NCBI GenBank assembly: GCA_017446745.1
Contig: JAFSQF010000052.1
Coordinates: forward strand, 1 to 52,383
Direction: 5' to 3'
Length of the DNA stretch: 52,383 nt
Source of the DNA: Bacteroidales bacterium
GTDB lineage: Bacteria; Bacteroidota; Bacteroidia; Bacteroidales; P3
Below the pieces are notes generated by a model. That model was given only the letters and a program-made list of their open reading frames with translations, ran no database searches and was not told the DNA's origin. Both the position numbers and the translations under genes were made by a program. The number at the start of each line of letters is the position of its first letter. Position 1 is the stretch's first letter. This document shows, one piece after another, positions 34,112-41,852 of the stretch.

Positions 34112-34879
34112 ATGACACAATTCGATAACCCCGAAAAGAAAGGCACGGGAGCGGTACCCAACAGTCATGGAACAAGCAACTTCACCATCAAAAACATGGC
34201 CGACGAGGACAAGCCACGCGAGAAACTGATGCTGAAGGGGAAAAAAGAACTGTCGAACGCCGAACTGCTTGCTATTCTGATTGGTAGCGGAACAGTAGGG
34301 CAGAGTGCAGTAAAACTTGCAATGCAAATACTCGAAAGCTGCGGCAACGACCTCGCTATGCTCTCGCGAATGGGCATAAAAGACTTGACGAAAGATTATA
34401 AAGGAATGGGCGAAGCCAAAGCAATAACAATAATAGCGGCCATGGAGTTGGGCTACAGAATGCTGAACGACGCAAGCAATAGGAAAGAATATTATATCAC
34501 AAGCAGCATGGACCTGTTCAACTACATAGGTGATTCGTTGGTGAATTTACCACACGAGGAATTCTGGGCCGTTTTTATGAACATCAAGCGGAAAGCGCTA
34601 TACAAACAACGCATATCGGTGGGCGGGCTGAACGACACTGCCGTCGACATCCGACGTATTTTCGCTACAGCACTCGAGAAAAACGCTGTTTGCATTGCCG
34701 TGGCACACAACCACCCGTCGGGGGTGGTAAAGCCCAGCAAACAAGACGTGGAGCTCACAAAAAGAATCGCAGAGGCCGGAAAAGTGATGAACATCCCTCT
34801 GCGCGACCATCTGGTGGTAGGCATCAACGACGACAACAAGGCCACTTACTTCAGCTTCTTCGACCAAGGCATGATTTAA
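34112..34879 (+). CDS. radC: RadC/JAB-domain protein
   Basis: This 255-aa protein has an N-terminal helix-hairpin-helix region (LSNAELLAILIGSGTVGQSAV and KGMGEAKAITIIAA). A C-terminal JAMM/MPN+ metal-binding domain has the motif AHNHPSGVVKPSKQDVELT, with the two His and the Asp in place. Family members are called DNA repair protein RadC, but the biochemical role is not settled. The frame is open to 34061, but ATG at 34112 follows the promoter and gives the family-like start. A strong terminator follows and is shared with the convergent folB. Confidence 0.93.
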   Translation: MTQFDNPEKKGTGAVPNSHGTSNFTIKNMADEDKPREKLMLKGKKELSNAELLAILIGSGTVGQSAVKLAMQILESCGNDLAMLSRMGIKDLTKDYKGMGEAKAITIIAAMELGYRMLNDASNRKEYYITSSMDLFNYIGDSLVNLPHEEFWAVFMNIKRKALYKQRISVGGLNDTAVDIRRIFATALEKNAVCIAVAHNHPSGVVKPSKQDVELTKRIAEAGKVMNIPLRDHLVVGINDDNKATYFSFFDQGMI

Positions 34880-34905
34880 ACATCATGGAATAAGACCACT
34901 ATAAT

Positions 34906-34937
34906 CGAAAAAGCCCGCTCATTGGCGGGCTTTTTCG
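34906..34937. terminator. Bidirectional terminator between radC and folB
   Basis: CGAAAAAGCCCGC and GCGGGCTTTTTCG form a perfect 13-bp stem with a six-nt loop. It overlaps the last six codons and the stop of folB, so the folB 3' end is part of the terminator. Confidence 0.88.
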
Positions 34938-35278
34938 ATAGTGAGGCTAACACTGGATATTTTGCCCCCTAATGGAGGATTAAGTTTTGAAACCTTGACT
35001 CTTACAAGTCTCAAATCGTGAAATTCCTCAAGCACCGATTCTGCTATTCGGTCGGCTACGTGCTCAAGCAGATGTGACGGCTGCATCATCTGCTCTTTAA
35101 CGACACCGTAAACCGAAAGATAGTTCACGGTATCAGCTATGTTATCAGACTTCTGCGCCTTGGAGGTGTCGACATCCATACGCAAATCGACCTTGAAATA
35201 AGTACCTATCTTCGACTCCTCGTCGAAGCAGCCGTGAAAGGCATAGAACTCCATACCTTCAATCTCTATAACTGACAT
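34919..35278 (-). CDS. folB: Dihydroneopterin aldolase
   Basis: This 119-aa protein of the FolB family converts 7,8-dihydroneopterin to the hydroxymethylpterin precursor of folate. The family pattern is clear: IEGMEFYAFHGCFDEESKIGTYF with Glu20/21, NYLSVY with Tyr53, and the catalytic lysine Lys98 in VSKLNPPLGG. Length is normal. It lies 71 bp after pheS on the same strand. Its 3' end overlaps the intrinsic terminator. Confidence 0.92.
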   Translation of the reverse strand: MSVIEIEGMEFYAFHGCFDEESKIGTYFKVDLRMDVDTSKAQKSDNIADTVNYLSVYGVVKEQMMQPSHLLEHVADRIAESVLEEFHDLRLVRVKVSKLNPPLGGKISSVSLTIEKARQ

Positions 35279-35349
35279 GGTAAGAATTGTTTAATCACTA
35301 TTGGCAAGTCAACGCATTAACCGGATGACAAAGGTAAGTGCCGGCAGGT

Positions 35350-36393
35350 TTACACTAAGGCATCGAACTGGCGGAGGAAACGCAGGTCGTTCTCAAAATA
35401 GAGGCGTAGGTCGCGAATCTGATATTTCAGCATAGCCATACGTTCCACGCCCATGCCGAGAGCAAAGCCGCTATATTCCTTGCTATCAATACCACAAGCC
35501 TCGAGGACATTGGGGTCGACCATGCCGCAGCCCAAAATCTCAAGCCAGCCTGTACCCTTGCAGATATTGCATCCCTTACCTCCGCAGATGTTGCACGAGA
35601 TATCCATCTCGGCCGAAGGCTCGGTGAAGGGGAAATAACTGGGACGCAGCCGTATCTGGGTCTGTTCGCCAAACATCTCCTTGGCAAAATAAAGCAAAGT
35701 CTGTTTCAGGTCGGCGAAAGAGACCTTCTTGTCGACATAGAGTGCCTCTACTTGATGGAAGATACAGTGAGCACGTGCCGAGATAGCCTCGTTGCGGAAC
35801 ACTCGTCCCGGGGCAATGATGCGGATCGGTGGTTTGTTATGCTCCATCACACGCACCTGGACCGACGATGTGTGGGTGCGCAAAGCCACCTCCTGCTTGC
35901 CTTCCTCTTTTTCCACAAAGAATGTGTCCTGCATATCGCGTGCCGGATGGTCGTGGGGAAAATTGAGGGCAGAGAAAAGATGCCAGTCATCCTCTATCTC
36001 CACCGACTCGGCAACCGTGAACCCTATTCTCGAAAAGATGTCAATAATCTCGTTCATGACAACAGAGAGGACATGGCGGCTACCCACAGTGCTATAGTCA
36101 GTAGGCATAGTAAGGTCGATGGCACCAGCCTGCTGCTCGGTCTCTTCTATGCTGTTCTTAAACTCCTCTATTTTATTTATGACGGTCGTTTTAAGCATAT
36201 TGAGGGCTTGTCCCATCTCGCGTTTCTCTTCCGACGGTACAGTCTTAAACTGTTCGAAGAGCTCGCTGACTATGCCTTTACGGCCTAAATATTTGATACG
36301 GAATTGTTCTATGAAGGCGTTACGGTCTGCCTGTCTTTCAAGTGATGCTATTTGAATATCCTTTATGATATCGTCAATTTGTTTTTTTTGCAT
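35350..36393 (-). CDS. pheS: Phenylalanine--tRNA ligase alpha subunit
   Basis: This 347-aa class II aminoacyl-tRNA synthetase subunit has an N-terminal coiled-coil arm (about 1-85) that contacts tRNA. The catalytic core shows motif 2 (RIIAPGRVFRNEA), the FHQVEALYVD segment and motif 3 near the C-terminus (GMGVERMAMLKY). A cysteine-rich insert (CNICGGKGCNICKGTGWLEILGCGMV) sits where Bacteroidetes PheS proteins carry a CxxC-type pair. It works as an alpha2beta2 enzyme with PheT, which is not in this window. It lies between the cyclophilin gene and folB on the minus strand. Confidence 0.96.
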   Translation of the reverse strand: MQKKQIDDIIKDIQIASLERQADRNAFIEQFRIKYLGRKGIVSELFEQFKTVPSEEKREMGQALNMLKTTVINKIEEFKNSIEETEQQAGAIDLTMPTDYSTVGSRHVLSVVMNEIIDIFSRIGFTVAESVEIEDDWHLFSALNFPHDHPARDMQDTFFVEKEEGKQEVALRTHTSSVQVRVMEHNKPPIRIIAPGRVFRNEAISARAHCIFHQVEALYVDKKVSFADLKQTLLYFAKEMFGEQTQIRLRPSYFPFTEPSAEMDISCNICGGKGCNICKGTGWLEILGCGMVDPNVLEACGIDSKEYSGFALGMGVERMAMLKYQIRDLRLYFENDLRFLRQFDALV

Positions 36394-36441
36394 TGAAATA
36401 TAGAATTAACAAATAAAAATCATGTTATCAGTGGAATAGTA

Positions 36442-37131
36442 CTACTTCTCGATTACCGTCATCTTCATCGTAACATCGTCGATAGGACGGTCGCCAGGAG
36501 CGGTACGGACAGCAGCAATCTTGTCAATCACATCCAAGCCATCAACGACCTGACCGAAGACGGTATAGTCACCATCCAGATGCGGTGTGCCGCCAACGGT
36601 GGTATAAACTTCAATCTGTTCCTTCGACAGTGTCTTGCCCATTTGAGCCGACATCATCTGTAGGCGGTCGAGCGGCCACACATTGCCCTGCACGATATAG
36701 AACTGGCAAGCCGAGGAAGCTTTGGTGGGATTGACATTATCGCCCTGACGGGCAGCGGCAAGAGCACCTTTGCGGTGAAAGAGGTTACTACGGAATTCGG
36801 CAGGGATGGTATAACCCAGGTTGCCATTACCCAACATCTGTCCAGGCTTGGCATCTCGTGAGTTGGGGTCGCCGCCCTGAATCATGAAATTGGATATCAC
36901 ACGATGGAAAAGAAGTCCGTCATAAAAGCCCTCATTTACCAACTTTAAGAAATTATCACGGTGATTTGGGGTCTCATTATAGAGCTCTACAGTCATATTA
37001 CCCATCGATGTCTCGATAAGAACATAGTACTTCTTTTGGGGTTCAGCAGACTTGTTATCAACAGTTTGCGAATTGCACGAAGTAAGAGCTACAAAAAAAA
37101 GAAATAAAAAAGTCAGTTTTTTCACTTTCAT
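36442..37131 (-). CDS. Cyclophilin-type peptidyl-prolyl isomerase lipoprotein
   Basis: This 229-aa protein starts with a lipoprotein signal (FLFLFFVALTSC, lipobox Cys18). A cyclophilin domain covers about residues 35-225: FHRVISNFMIQGGDPNSRD, then PAEFRSNLFHRKGALAAAR, then ACQFYIVQG. It probably folds proteins in the periplasm while anchored to a membrane. The frame is open to 37296, but the extension is low-complexity and would bury the lipobox; ATG at 37131 gives a proper signal. TATTTTTG on the minus strand (37160-37167) is its likely -7 box. It is first in the ppi-pheS-folB run. Confidence 0.92.
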   Translation of the reverse strand: MKVKKLTFLFLFFVALTSCNSQTVDNKSAEPQKKYYVLIETSMGNMTVELYNETPNHRDNFLKLVNEGFYDGLLFHRVISNFMIQGGDPNSRDAKPGQMLGNGNLGYTIPAEFRSNLFHRKGALAAARQGDNVNPTKASSACQFYIVQGNVWPLDRLQMMSAQMGKTLSKEQIEVYTTVGGTPHLDGDYTVFGQVVDGLDVIDKIAAVRTAPGDRPIDDVTMKMTVIEK

Positions 37132-37207
37132 AACATATAAAATTATTAATTTTGCAGTGCAAAAATAGTCAAAAAAAACGATATAGAACGAAAATAAAAC
37201 ACATTTT

Positions 37208-37648
37208 ATGAAGAAAAAAATTCTTGCTTTAGCTTGCCTCCTTTTAATGGGCGGATTATCAGTTTTTTTCTTTGCCGCCTGCGACAAAGACACCAACAGT
37301 TATGTAGAGATTACGGTGGTTGATGAGCTAACAGGGAGGCCCATTCCCCGAGTTTTTGTGAAAATTGACAGCAACGAATCGGACTATGGCGACACCACGA
37401 CAAGCAGTGCCGTGAATGCCACGGGATTCACCGACATCACGGGAACATTCAAGGCTCAGTTCTCGGCCCCTGCAATCTTCAATGTCTATGCGGTTTATGA
37501 GGCTGATACCATGTACAATGAACAGTACGACAGAGTGAATTTCTACTGCTATCGCGACGGCAAAGGGACCATACGCCTTCGCGAAGGAGAAACGGTGAAG
37601 AACACCATAATACTCATGTCGAAAGTAAACCGCGGAACAAGATATTAA
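37208..37648 (+). CDS. Hypothetical lipoprotein with Ig-like/regulatory fold
   Basis: This 146-aa protein has a lipoprotein signal and lipobox Cys25 (FFAAC). The mature part resembles a carboxypeptidase-regulatory or transthyretin-like beta-sandwich (VEITVVDELTGRPIPRVFVKID, then VNATGFTDITGTFKAQF, then VYAVYEAD). Such domains in Bacteroidetes often sit on the cell surface or in the periplasm, but no specific role is known. It is divergent from the cyclophilin gene and lies 16 bp before the DUF4301 gene, so the two are probably co-transcribed. Confidence 0.75.
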   Translation: MKKKILALACLLLMGGLSVFFFAACDKDTNSYVEITVVDELTGRPIPRVFVKIDSNESDYGDTTTSSAVNATGFTDITGTFKAQFSAPAIFNVYAVYEADTMYNEQYDRVNFYCYRDGKGTIRLREGETVKNTIILMSKVNRGTRY

Positions 37649-37664
37649 CCAACAGCCCATCACA

Positions 37665-39209
37665 ATGCCAACATTTTCGAAAGAAGACTTGCAACAAATT
37701 GCAAGTATGGGCCTTACGCCCGAAGATGTAGAGAAGCAGATTGAGAATTTCCGCAACGGTTTCCCCAAGACACGTCTTGTTGATGCCGCCACTGTCGACA
37801 ATGGCGGCATAGTACGCATGAGCGACAAGGAGATAAACCGTTACGCCGACAGCTATGAAAAACTATCCCAAGGCAAAAAAATACTGAAATTCGTGCCAGC
37901 CTCTGGAGCCGCAACACGCATGTTCAAAGACCTTTACGCCTTCAGCTCCACCTATTTTGGCGTGGCCAACAACTTCGAGAAAGAATTCCCGTCGGTGAAA
38001 GAGTTCCTACAGAATATCCGCCGTTTCGCTTTTTTCGAGGATCTTCAGGCCTGCATGAAAAAATCAGACTTGGATTTCGGCGACTATATGGACCGCGGCG
38101 ACTTCACCACCATCATCAACTACCTACTTAAAGAACAATATCTTGGATATGGCAGCCTGCCCAAGGGATTGCTAAAATTTCATCGCTACGGAGAAATAAG
38201 CCGCACACCATTGGAGGAGCACATCGTGGAAGGCGCCAACTATGCTTGCAGCAGCGACAACGTGGTACGTCTCCATTTCACCGTATCGCCCGAGCACAAA
38301 GCCCTGTTCAAGAAAAAAATTGCAGAAGTGAAACGATTCTACGAATCGAACTTCAACATTACGTTGAACATATCCTTCTCGGAACAAAAGCATTACACCG
38401 ATACCATAGCAGTTGATGAATATAATGAACCCATACGTGACGACAACGGTCGCCTGGTGTTCCGCCCTGCCGGACATGGTGCTCTGATTGAAAACCTTAA
38501 CGAATGCCGTGCTGACATCATCTTCGTCAAGAACATCGACAATGTCGTCCCCGACTGGATGAAACACACCACCATTATATACAAAAAAGTGATAGCCGGA
38601 TTATTGCTGGAACTGCAACAACAAAATTTCGCCTACCTACAGCAACTAAGTCAAAAGCCCGAAAAAAAAGATATACAGAAGATTGCACGTTTTGCAAAGG
38701 AAAAACTGCACATCACTTTACCCACCGACTTCAACAAACAGGAGCAAAAGGAACAGATTGCATTGCTGCAACAGAAGATGAACCGCCCGATGCGAGTGTG
38801 CGGCATGGTCAAGAATCAAGGCGAGCCGGGTGGAGGCCCTTTTTTTACAGAGAACAGTCATGGAATCAAAAGCTTGCAAGTGGTAGAAACAGCACAAATC
38901 AATCGTAAAGACCCCGTACAGGAAGCCATCCTGGCCTCGGCCACCCACTTCAATCCCGTCGACCTGGTGTGCAGCACCAAAGACTATCGCGGACGCTATT
39001 TCGACCTTCGCAATTATGTTGACCCCGCCACCGGATTCATCAGCAAAAAAACCAAAGGAGCCGTCACCCTGAAGTCGCAAGAGCTTCCTGGCCTCTGGAA
39101 CGGTGCCATGGCGGAATGGATAACCATATTTGTAGAAGTTCCATTGGCCACTTTCAACCCTGTGAAGACGGTGAACGACCTGCTTCGCAAAGAACACCTT
39201 GAAAACTAA
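37665..39209 (+). CDS. DUF4301 family protein
   Basis: This 514-aa protein fits DUF4301, a family found mainly in Bacteroidetes. Several segments recall nucleotidyl/sugar-phosphate transferases: KFVPASGAATRMFKDLYAF near residue 65 (a P-loop-like GAATRMF), FRPAGHGALIENLNE near 267 and RVCGMVKNQGEPGGGPF near 372. These are similar to UDP-sugar pyrophosphorylase-type loops (GGxGTR...KP). A nucleotidyltransferase function is a reasonable guess, not a demonstrated one. No signal peptide is present. It follows the small lipoprotein gene by 16 bp. The stop is followed by a 146-bp gap containing the promoter of the next small gene. Confidence 0.82.
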   Translation: MPTFSKEDLQQIASMGLTPEDVEKQIENFRNGFPKTRLVDAATVDNGGIVRMSDKEINRYADSYEKLSQGKKILKFVPASGAATRMFKDLYAFSSTYFGVANNFEKEFPSVKEFLQNIRRFAFFEDLQACMKKSDLDFGDYMDRGDFTTIINYLLKEQYLGYGSLPKGLLKFHRYGEISRTPLEEHIVEGANYACSSDNVVRLHFTVSPEHKALFKKKIAEVKRFYESNFNITLNISFSEQKHYTDTIAVDEYNEPIRDDNGRLVFRPAGHGALIENLNECRADIIFVKNIDNVVPDWMKHTTIIYKKVIAGLLLELQQQNFAYLQQLSQKPEKKDIQKIARFAKEKLHITLPTDFNKQEQKEQIALLQQKMNRPMRVCGMVKNQGEPGGGPFFTENSHGIKSLQVVETAQINRKDPVQEAILASATHFNPVDLVCSTKDYRGRYFDLRNYVDPATGFISKKTKGAVTLKSQELPGLWNGAMAEWITIFVEVPLATFNPVKTVNDLLRKEHLEN

Positions 39210-39246
39210 CAACTTGCAAAGTTATCAACAATATTTTGCACAAAAA

Positions 39247-39278
39247 TTTGTCCAGTTCATTAATTTGATTTATCTTTG
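39247..39278 (+). promoter_or_regulatory. Consensus promoter of the 44-codon gene
   Basis: TTTG (39247-39250), exactly 20 bp, then TATCTTTG (39271-39278) is a full match to the -33/-7 consensus. Predicted start near 39285, leader about 70 nt. Confidence 0.8.
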
Positions 39279-39355
39279 CAAAACATTTCGGTGAGTGCAT
39301 AATACGCTTATCAGAATGATAACCAAAGAAATAAACAATAAAAATATAGAGTATT

Positions 39356-39490
39356 ATGGGTATTAATGCTAACAAAAAAGTCAAGAGAAGAAAAGTCAGA
39401 GTTCAGGGCAACAAGAACTCCACCAACAACTGGGGGCTGAATGCAGCAGGCTGGAACGCAGTTCACAAAGCCATCATCAACGCTGAATAA
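39356..39490 (+). CDS. 44-aa basic protein, unrecognised
   Basis: This short ORF is bracketed by a full consensus promoter and a perfect intrinsic terminator, so it is a free-standing transcript. The protein opens with a strongly basic segment (NKKVKRRKVRVQGNKN) and ends with an aromatic, amphipathic part (NNWGLNAAGWNAVHKAIINAE). Lys and Arg are concentrated in the first half. The composition suggests nucleic-acid or ribosome binding, for example a Bacteroidetes-specific ribosome-associated peptide. I do not recognise the family. There is no signal peptide. If it is not a protein, the same transcript could be a small RNA. Confidence 0.65.
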   Translation: MGINANKKVKRRKVRVQGNKNSTNNWGLNAAGWNAVHKAIINAE

Positions 39491-39511
39491 CCCTTTTTCT
39501 TCTCAGCAATT

Positions 39512-39538
39512 AAAAAGCAGGCCTAAAGCCTGCTTTTT
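39512..39538. terminator. Intrinsic terminator after the 44-codon gene
   Basis: AAAAAGCAGGC and GCCTGCTTTTT form an 11-bp stem with a five-nt loop, followed by more T. It serves the plus-strand small gene, and by symmetry the convergent NUDIX gene. Confidence 0.9.
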
Positions 39539-39556
39539 TTTGTTGACACTGATGAA

Positions 39557-40147
39557 CTAAAGAGGAAACGGCTTCCCGTCGAGCTTGGCTGAGACAAGCT
39601 CGTCGCCGCGATAGACCAGTTTGAGAGAGAAAAATGGCTGGGAGGCATCCATGATAAGACGCAGAAAAATACGGTCGCCCGGCCAAAGAGTGAGATTAAA
39701 AAGCTGCTCTTTATCAATCCATTGCAGCACACCCTCATTACAGTCAATCAATTCCTGGCCGTCCATAGCAGGCGGGACGCCAACATAACAGCCTGTCGCT
39801 GGCGATACACACGCCTCACTATCTGTCGCAGGCGGGACGACAGCCCCGCTATCTGTCGCAGGCGGGACGCCCGCGTACCAGTGATCGGCGGTGAAGAGAT
39901 GCATATATTCGCATGGCCAGACGTCAGAGATAAAAGTTACAATGCCTCGGTAGCGCCACGATGTTACCGTAAAGCCCGTCTCCTCTCTCACCTCGCGCAG
40001 CATACATTCGTCGGGACTTTCATCAGCTTCGCACTTCCCTCCCACCCCGATCCATTTGTCGTGGCTGGCATCGTTTTCCTTTTTTACACGGTGGAGCATC
40101 AGGTATTGTCCACCATGCTCAAGATAGCATAACGTGGTTTGTTTCAT
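39557..40147 (-). CDS. NUDIX hydrolase (MutT-like) with internal decapeptide repeats
   Basis: This 196-aa protein has a complete Nudix box at residues 37-59 (G-x5-E-x7-REVREETGF), with Glu52, Glu55 and Glu56 for metal binding. It probably hydrolyses an oxidised nucleotide or another NDP-X substrate, similar to 8-oxo-dGTP diphosphatases. Residues 91-130 are four exact ten-residue repeats of the form xxxVPPATDS. Typical relatives run straight through this loop, so the repeats look like an expansion inserted between strands. The frame is open up to 40291, but that part is only the translated 30-bp repeat array; ATG at 40147 (MKQTTLCYLE) is the family-like start. Confidence 0.88.
   Translation of the reverse strand: MKQTTLCYLEHGGQYLMLHRVKKENDASHDKWIGVGGKCEADESPDECMLREVREETGFTVTSWRYRGIVTFISDVWPCEYMHLFTADHWYAGVPPATDSGAVVPPATDSEACVSPATGCYVGVPPAMDGQELIDCNEGVLQWIDKEQLFNLTLWPGDRIFLRLIMDASQPFFSLKLVYRGDELVSAKLDGKPFPL
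39758..39877 (-). repeat. Four 30-bp repeats inside the NUDIX gene
   Basis: Four units of 30 bp encode the decapeptides of residues 91-130. The shared core reads GTCGCAGGCGGGACG or a close variant on the plus strand. The frame is maintained. Copies 1, 2 and 4 are closest, and copy 3 has diverged. Confidence 0.85.
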
Positions 40148-40161
40148 TATAAGTGCATTAT

Positions 40162-40194
40162 AAAGGCCGCCCTCATCTCGGGCGGCCTTTTTTT
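40162..40194 (+). terminator. Terminator-like hairpin between NUDIX and oxidoreductase genes
   Basis: AAAGGCCGCCC and GGGCGGCCTTT form an 11-bp stem with a seven-nt loop, followed by four further T on the plus strand. On the minus strand the stem is followed only by TTTATAATG. It lies after the oxidoreductase operon, in front of the NUDIX start. Confidence 0.65.
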
Positions 40195-40198
40195 GGTT

Positions 40199-40288
40199 GC
40201 AACGGTGTTGCAACACACGGAACTCGTAGCAACGGTGTTGCAACACACGGAACTGGCAGCAACGGTGTTGCAACATGCTGAACAGGAG
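40199..40288. repeat. Three 30-bp palindromic tandem repeats
   Basis: Units at 40199-40228, 40229-40258 and 40259-40288 each contain TTGCAAC-GGT-GTTGCAA or a truncated form, so each can form a short hairpin. The first two are nearly identical and the third has diverged at its right end. The array ends six bases before the stop of the gamma subunit gene. Translations in either direction (for example VLQHRC) look like artefacts. Confidence 0.88.
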
Positions 40289-40293
40289 CAATA

Positions 40294-40845
40294 TTAGATG
40301 GTTTGGACGGGTTCGATAAGGGTCTTTCCAATCTCGATGGCCTCCTCATTTTGCGGAATGAGGTTCCAGTGACGCTGCGGGAGGGAGTGCTCCAAGCCTT
40401 CGTGAATATATTGCTTGTCGACAATCGGTTTCAGCTTGAGGAAACCGCCGAGGACCACCATATTGAACACCTTGCTGATGCCCAGCTCCTGAGCCTTGGC
40501 AGTAGCGGCAATCTTATAGATATTGATATCCTTACGAGTGGGCTCGTGGGTAATGCCGTTGGGGTCATAGATAAGGAGGCCACCGGGTTTCACGCTATGC
40601 TCGAATTTGTCGAGCGACTGCTGGTTGAGGATGATGGCCGTGTCGAACTGGTTGATGATGGGCGAGCTGATGCGCTCGTCGCTGATGATGACGGAGACGT
40701 TGGCCGTGCCGCCGCGCATCTCGGGGCCGTAGCTGGGCATCCAGCTGACCTCTTTGTCCTGCATGACGCCGGAATAGGCAAGAATCTTACCCATGGAGAG
40801 GACACCCTGTCCACCAAAACCGGCTATGATGATTTCTTCAGTCAT
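40294..40845 (-). CDS. 2-oxoacid:ferredoxin oxidoreductase, gamma subunit
   Basis: This 183-aa protein has the gamma-domain pattern: IIIAGFGGQGVLSMGKILAYSG at the N-terminus, then SWMPSYGPEMRGGTANVSVIIS. It ends the four-gene operon of ferredoxin, alpha, beta and gamma subunits. The complex oxidatively decarboxylates a 2-oxoacid to the acyl-CoA, or runs the reductive direction, with ferredoxin as electron carrier. Sequence alone does not decide among branched-chain 2-oxoacids, 2-oxoglutarate and pyruvate. It starts 69 bp after the beta subunit gene. Confidence 0.9.
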   Translation of the reverse strand: MTEEIIIAGFGGQGVLSMGKILAYSGVMQDKEVSWMPSYGPEMRGGTANVSVIISDERISSPIINQFDTAIILNQQSLDKFEHSVKPGGLLIYDPNGITHEPTRKDINIYKIAATAKAQELGISKVFNMVVLGGFLKLKPIVDKQYIHEGLEHSLPQRHWNLIPQNEEAIEIGKTLIEPVQTI

Positions 40846-40914
40846 TGTTTTACTTTTTTTTGTTGTTTTCAGTTCCAGTAATGCTGCGAAAAGGCGACAT
40901 TACCAGTTTAAAAT

Positions 40915-41763
40915 TTATTGCATAACCGTGAGGGGGTGGTCAAGGACCAGACGTTCGGCAGTGATACCCTCGCAAATCTTGCCGTCAACCTTGATGTCGC
41001 CGATGGGATAGTTGGGCATCATATTGTCTTCCATCCACTTGTTAGCAGCCACAGGGGTCATTTTCCAGCCGCTGTTGCAGTTGGAGAGGATCTCGACGAA
41101 GCTGAGGCCCTTTTTCAGTTTCTGGTTTTCGAAAGCCTTACGGATAGCGGCTTTTGCCTTACGGACAGCGGCGGGGTTCTGCACACTCTGGCGGGTCACG
41201 TAGTAGGTGCCGGGCAGGGTGGAGAGCAGTTCGGTCATACGCAGGGGGAAGCCGTTGAGGTCAACGCGACGGCCATAAGGTGTGGTGGCACTCTTCATGC
41301 CGACGAGGGTTGTGGGGGCCATCTGGCCACCGGTCATACCGTAGATACCGTTGTTGACGAAAATCATGGTGATGTTCTCGCCGCGGTTGGCGGCATGGAT
41401 GGTCTCGGCGGTACCGATAGCAGCGAGGTCGCCGTCGCCCTGATAGGTGAATACGAAAGTGTCGGGGTTGAGACGTTTCACTGCGGTGGCCACAGCGGGA
41501 GCGCGACCATGGGCAGCCTCTTGGAAATCGACATCGAAATAGTTGTAGGCCAACACGGAGCATCCCACGGGCGAGACGCCTACCACATTGTCCTGAATGC
41601 CCATCTCGTCGATAACCTCGGCGATAAGGCGGTGCGTGGTGCCATGGCCGCAGCCCGGGCAGTAGTGCATGACAGCGTCAGTCAGCACCTTGGTCTTGGT
41701 ATAGACCTCTTGGTATCCCTGATTAAGCAGCTCTTGTCTGCGAGCTTCCATATCTTTATTCAT
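40915..41763 (-). CDS. 2-oxoacid:ferredoxin oxidoreductase, beta (TPP-binding) subunit
   Basis: This 282-aa subunit binds thiamine pyrophosphate. CPGCGHGTTHRLI near residue 34 is the iron-sulfur/TPP-region motif. The TPP-Mg motif is GDGDLAAIG...NITMIFVNNGIYGMTGGQMAPTT (about 115-155). It partners the alpha subunit encoded 89 bp upstream and the gamma subunit downstream. In Bacteroidales the same order is commonly annotated as a branched-chain (VOR) or 2-oxoglutarate (KOR) enzyme. The anaerobic lifestyle fits a ferredoxin-linked enzyme. Confidence 0.93.
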   Translation of the reverse strand: MNKDMEARRQELLNQGYQEVYTKTKVLTDAVMHYCPGCGHGTTHRLIAEVIDEMGIQDNVVGVSPVGCSVLAYNYFDVDFQEAAHGRAPAVATAVKRLNPDTFVFTYQGDGDLAAIGTAETIHAANRGENITMIFVNNGIYGMTGGQMAPTTLVGMKSATTPYGRRVDLNGFPLRMTELLSTLPGTYYVTRQSVQNPAAVRKAKAAIRKAFENQKLKKGLSFVEILSNCNSGWKMTPVAANKWMEDNMMPNYPIGDIKVDGKICEGITAERLVLDHPLTVMQ

Positions 41764-41852
41764 ATTATTTCTTTTCTTTAGGGGTGATTGGTGTCAAGCA
41801 GTATGGGGGAGCGAAAGCATCGTTTCCATTCCGCTCTACACTGTTCACTGAT

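Noticed and set aside
40148-40291. N-terminal extension of the NUDIX protein with VLQHRC repeats
   Set aside because: The extension is just translation of the 30-bp palindromic DNA repeats and a terminator; the family start is at 40147.
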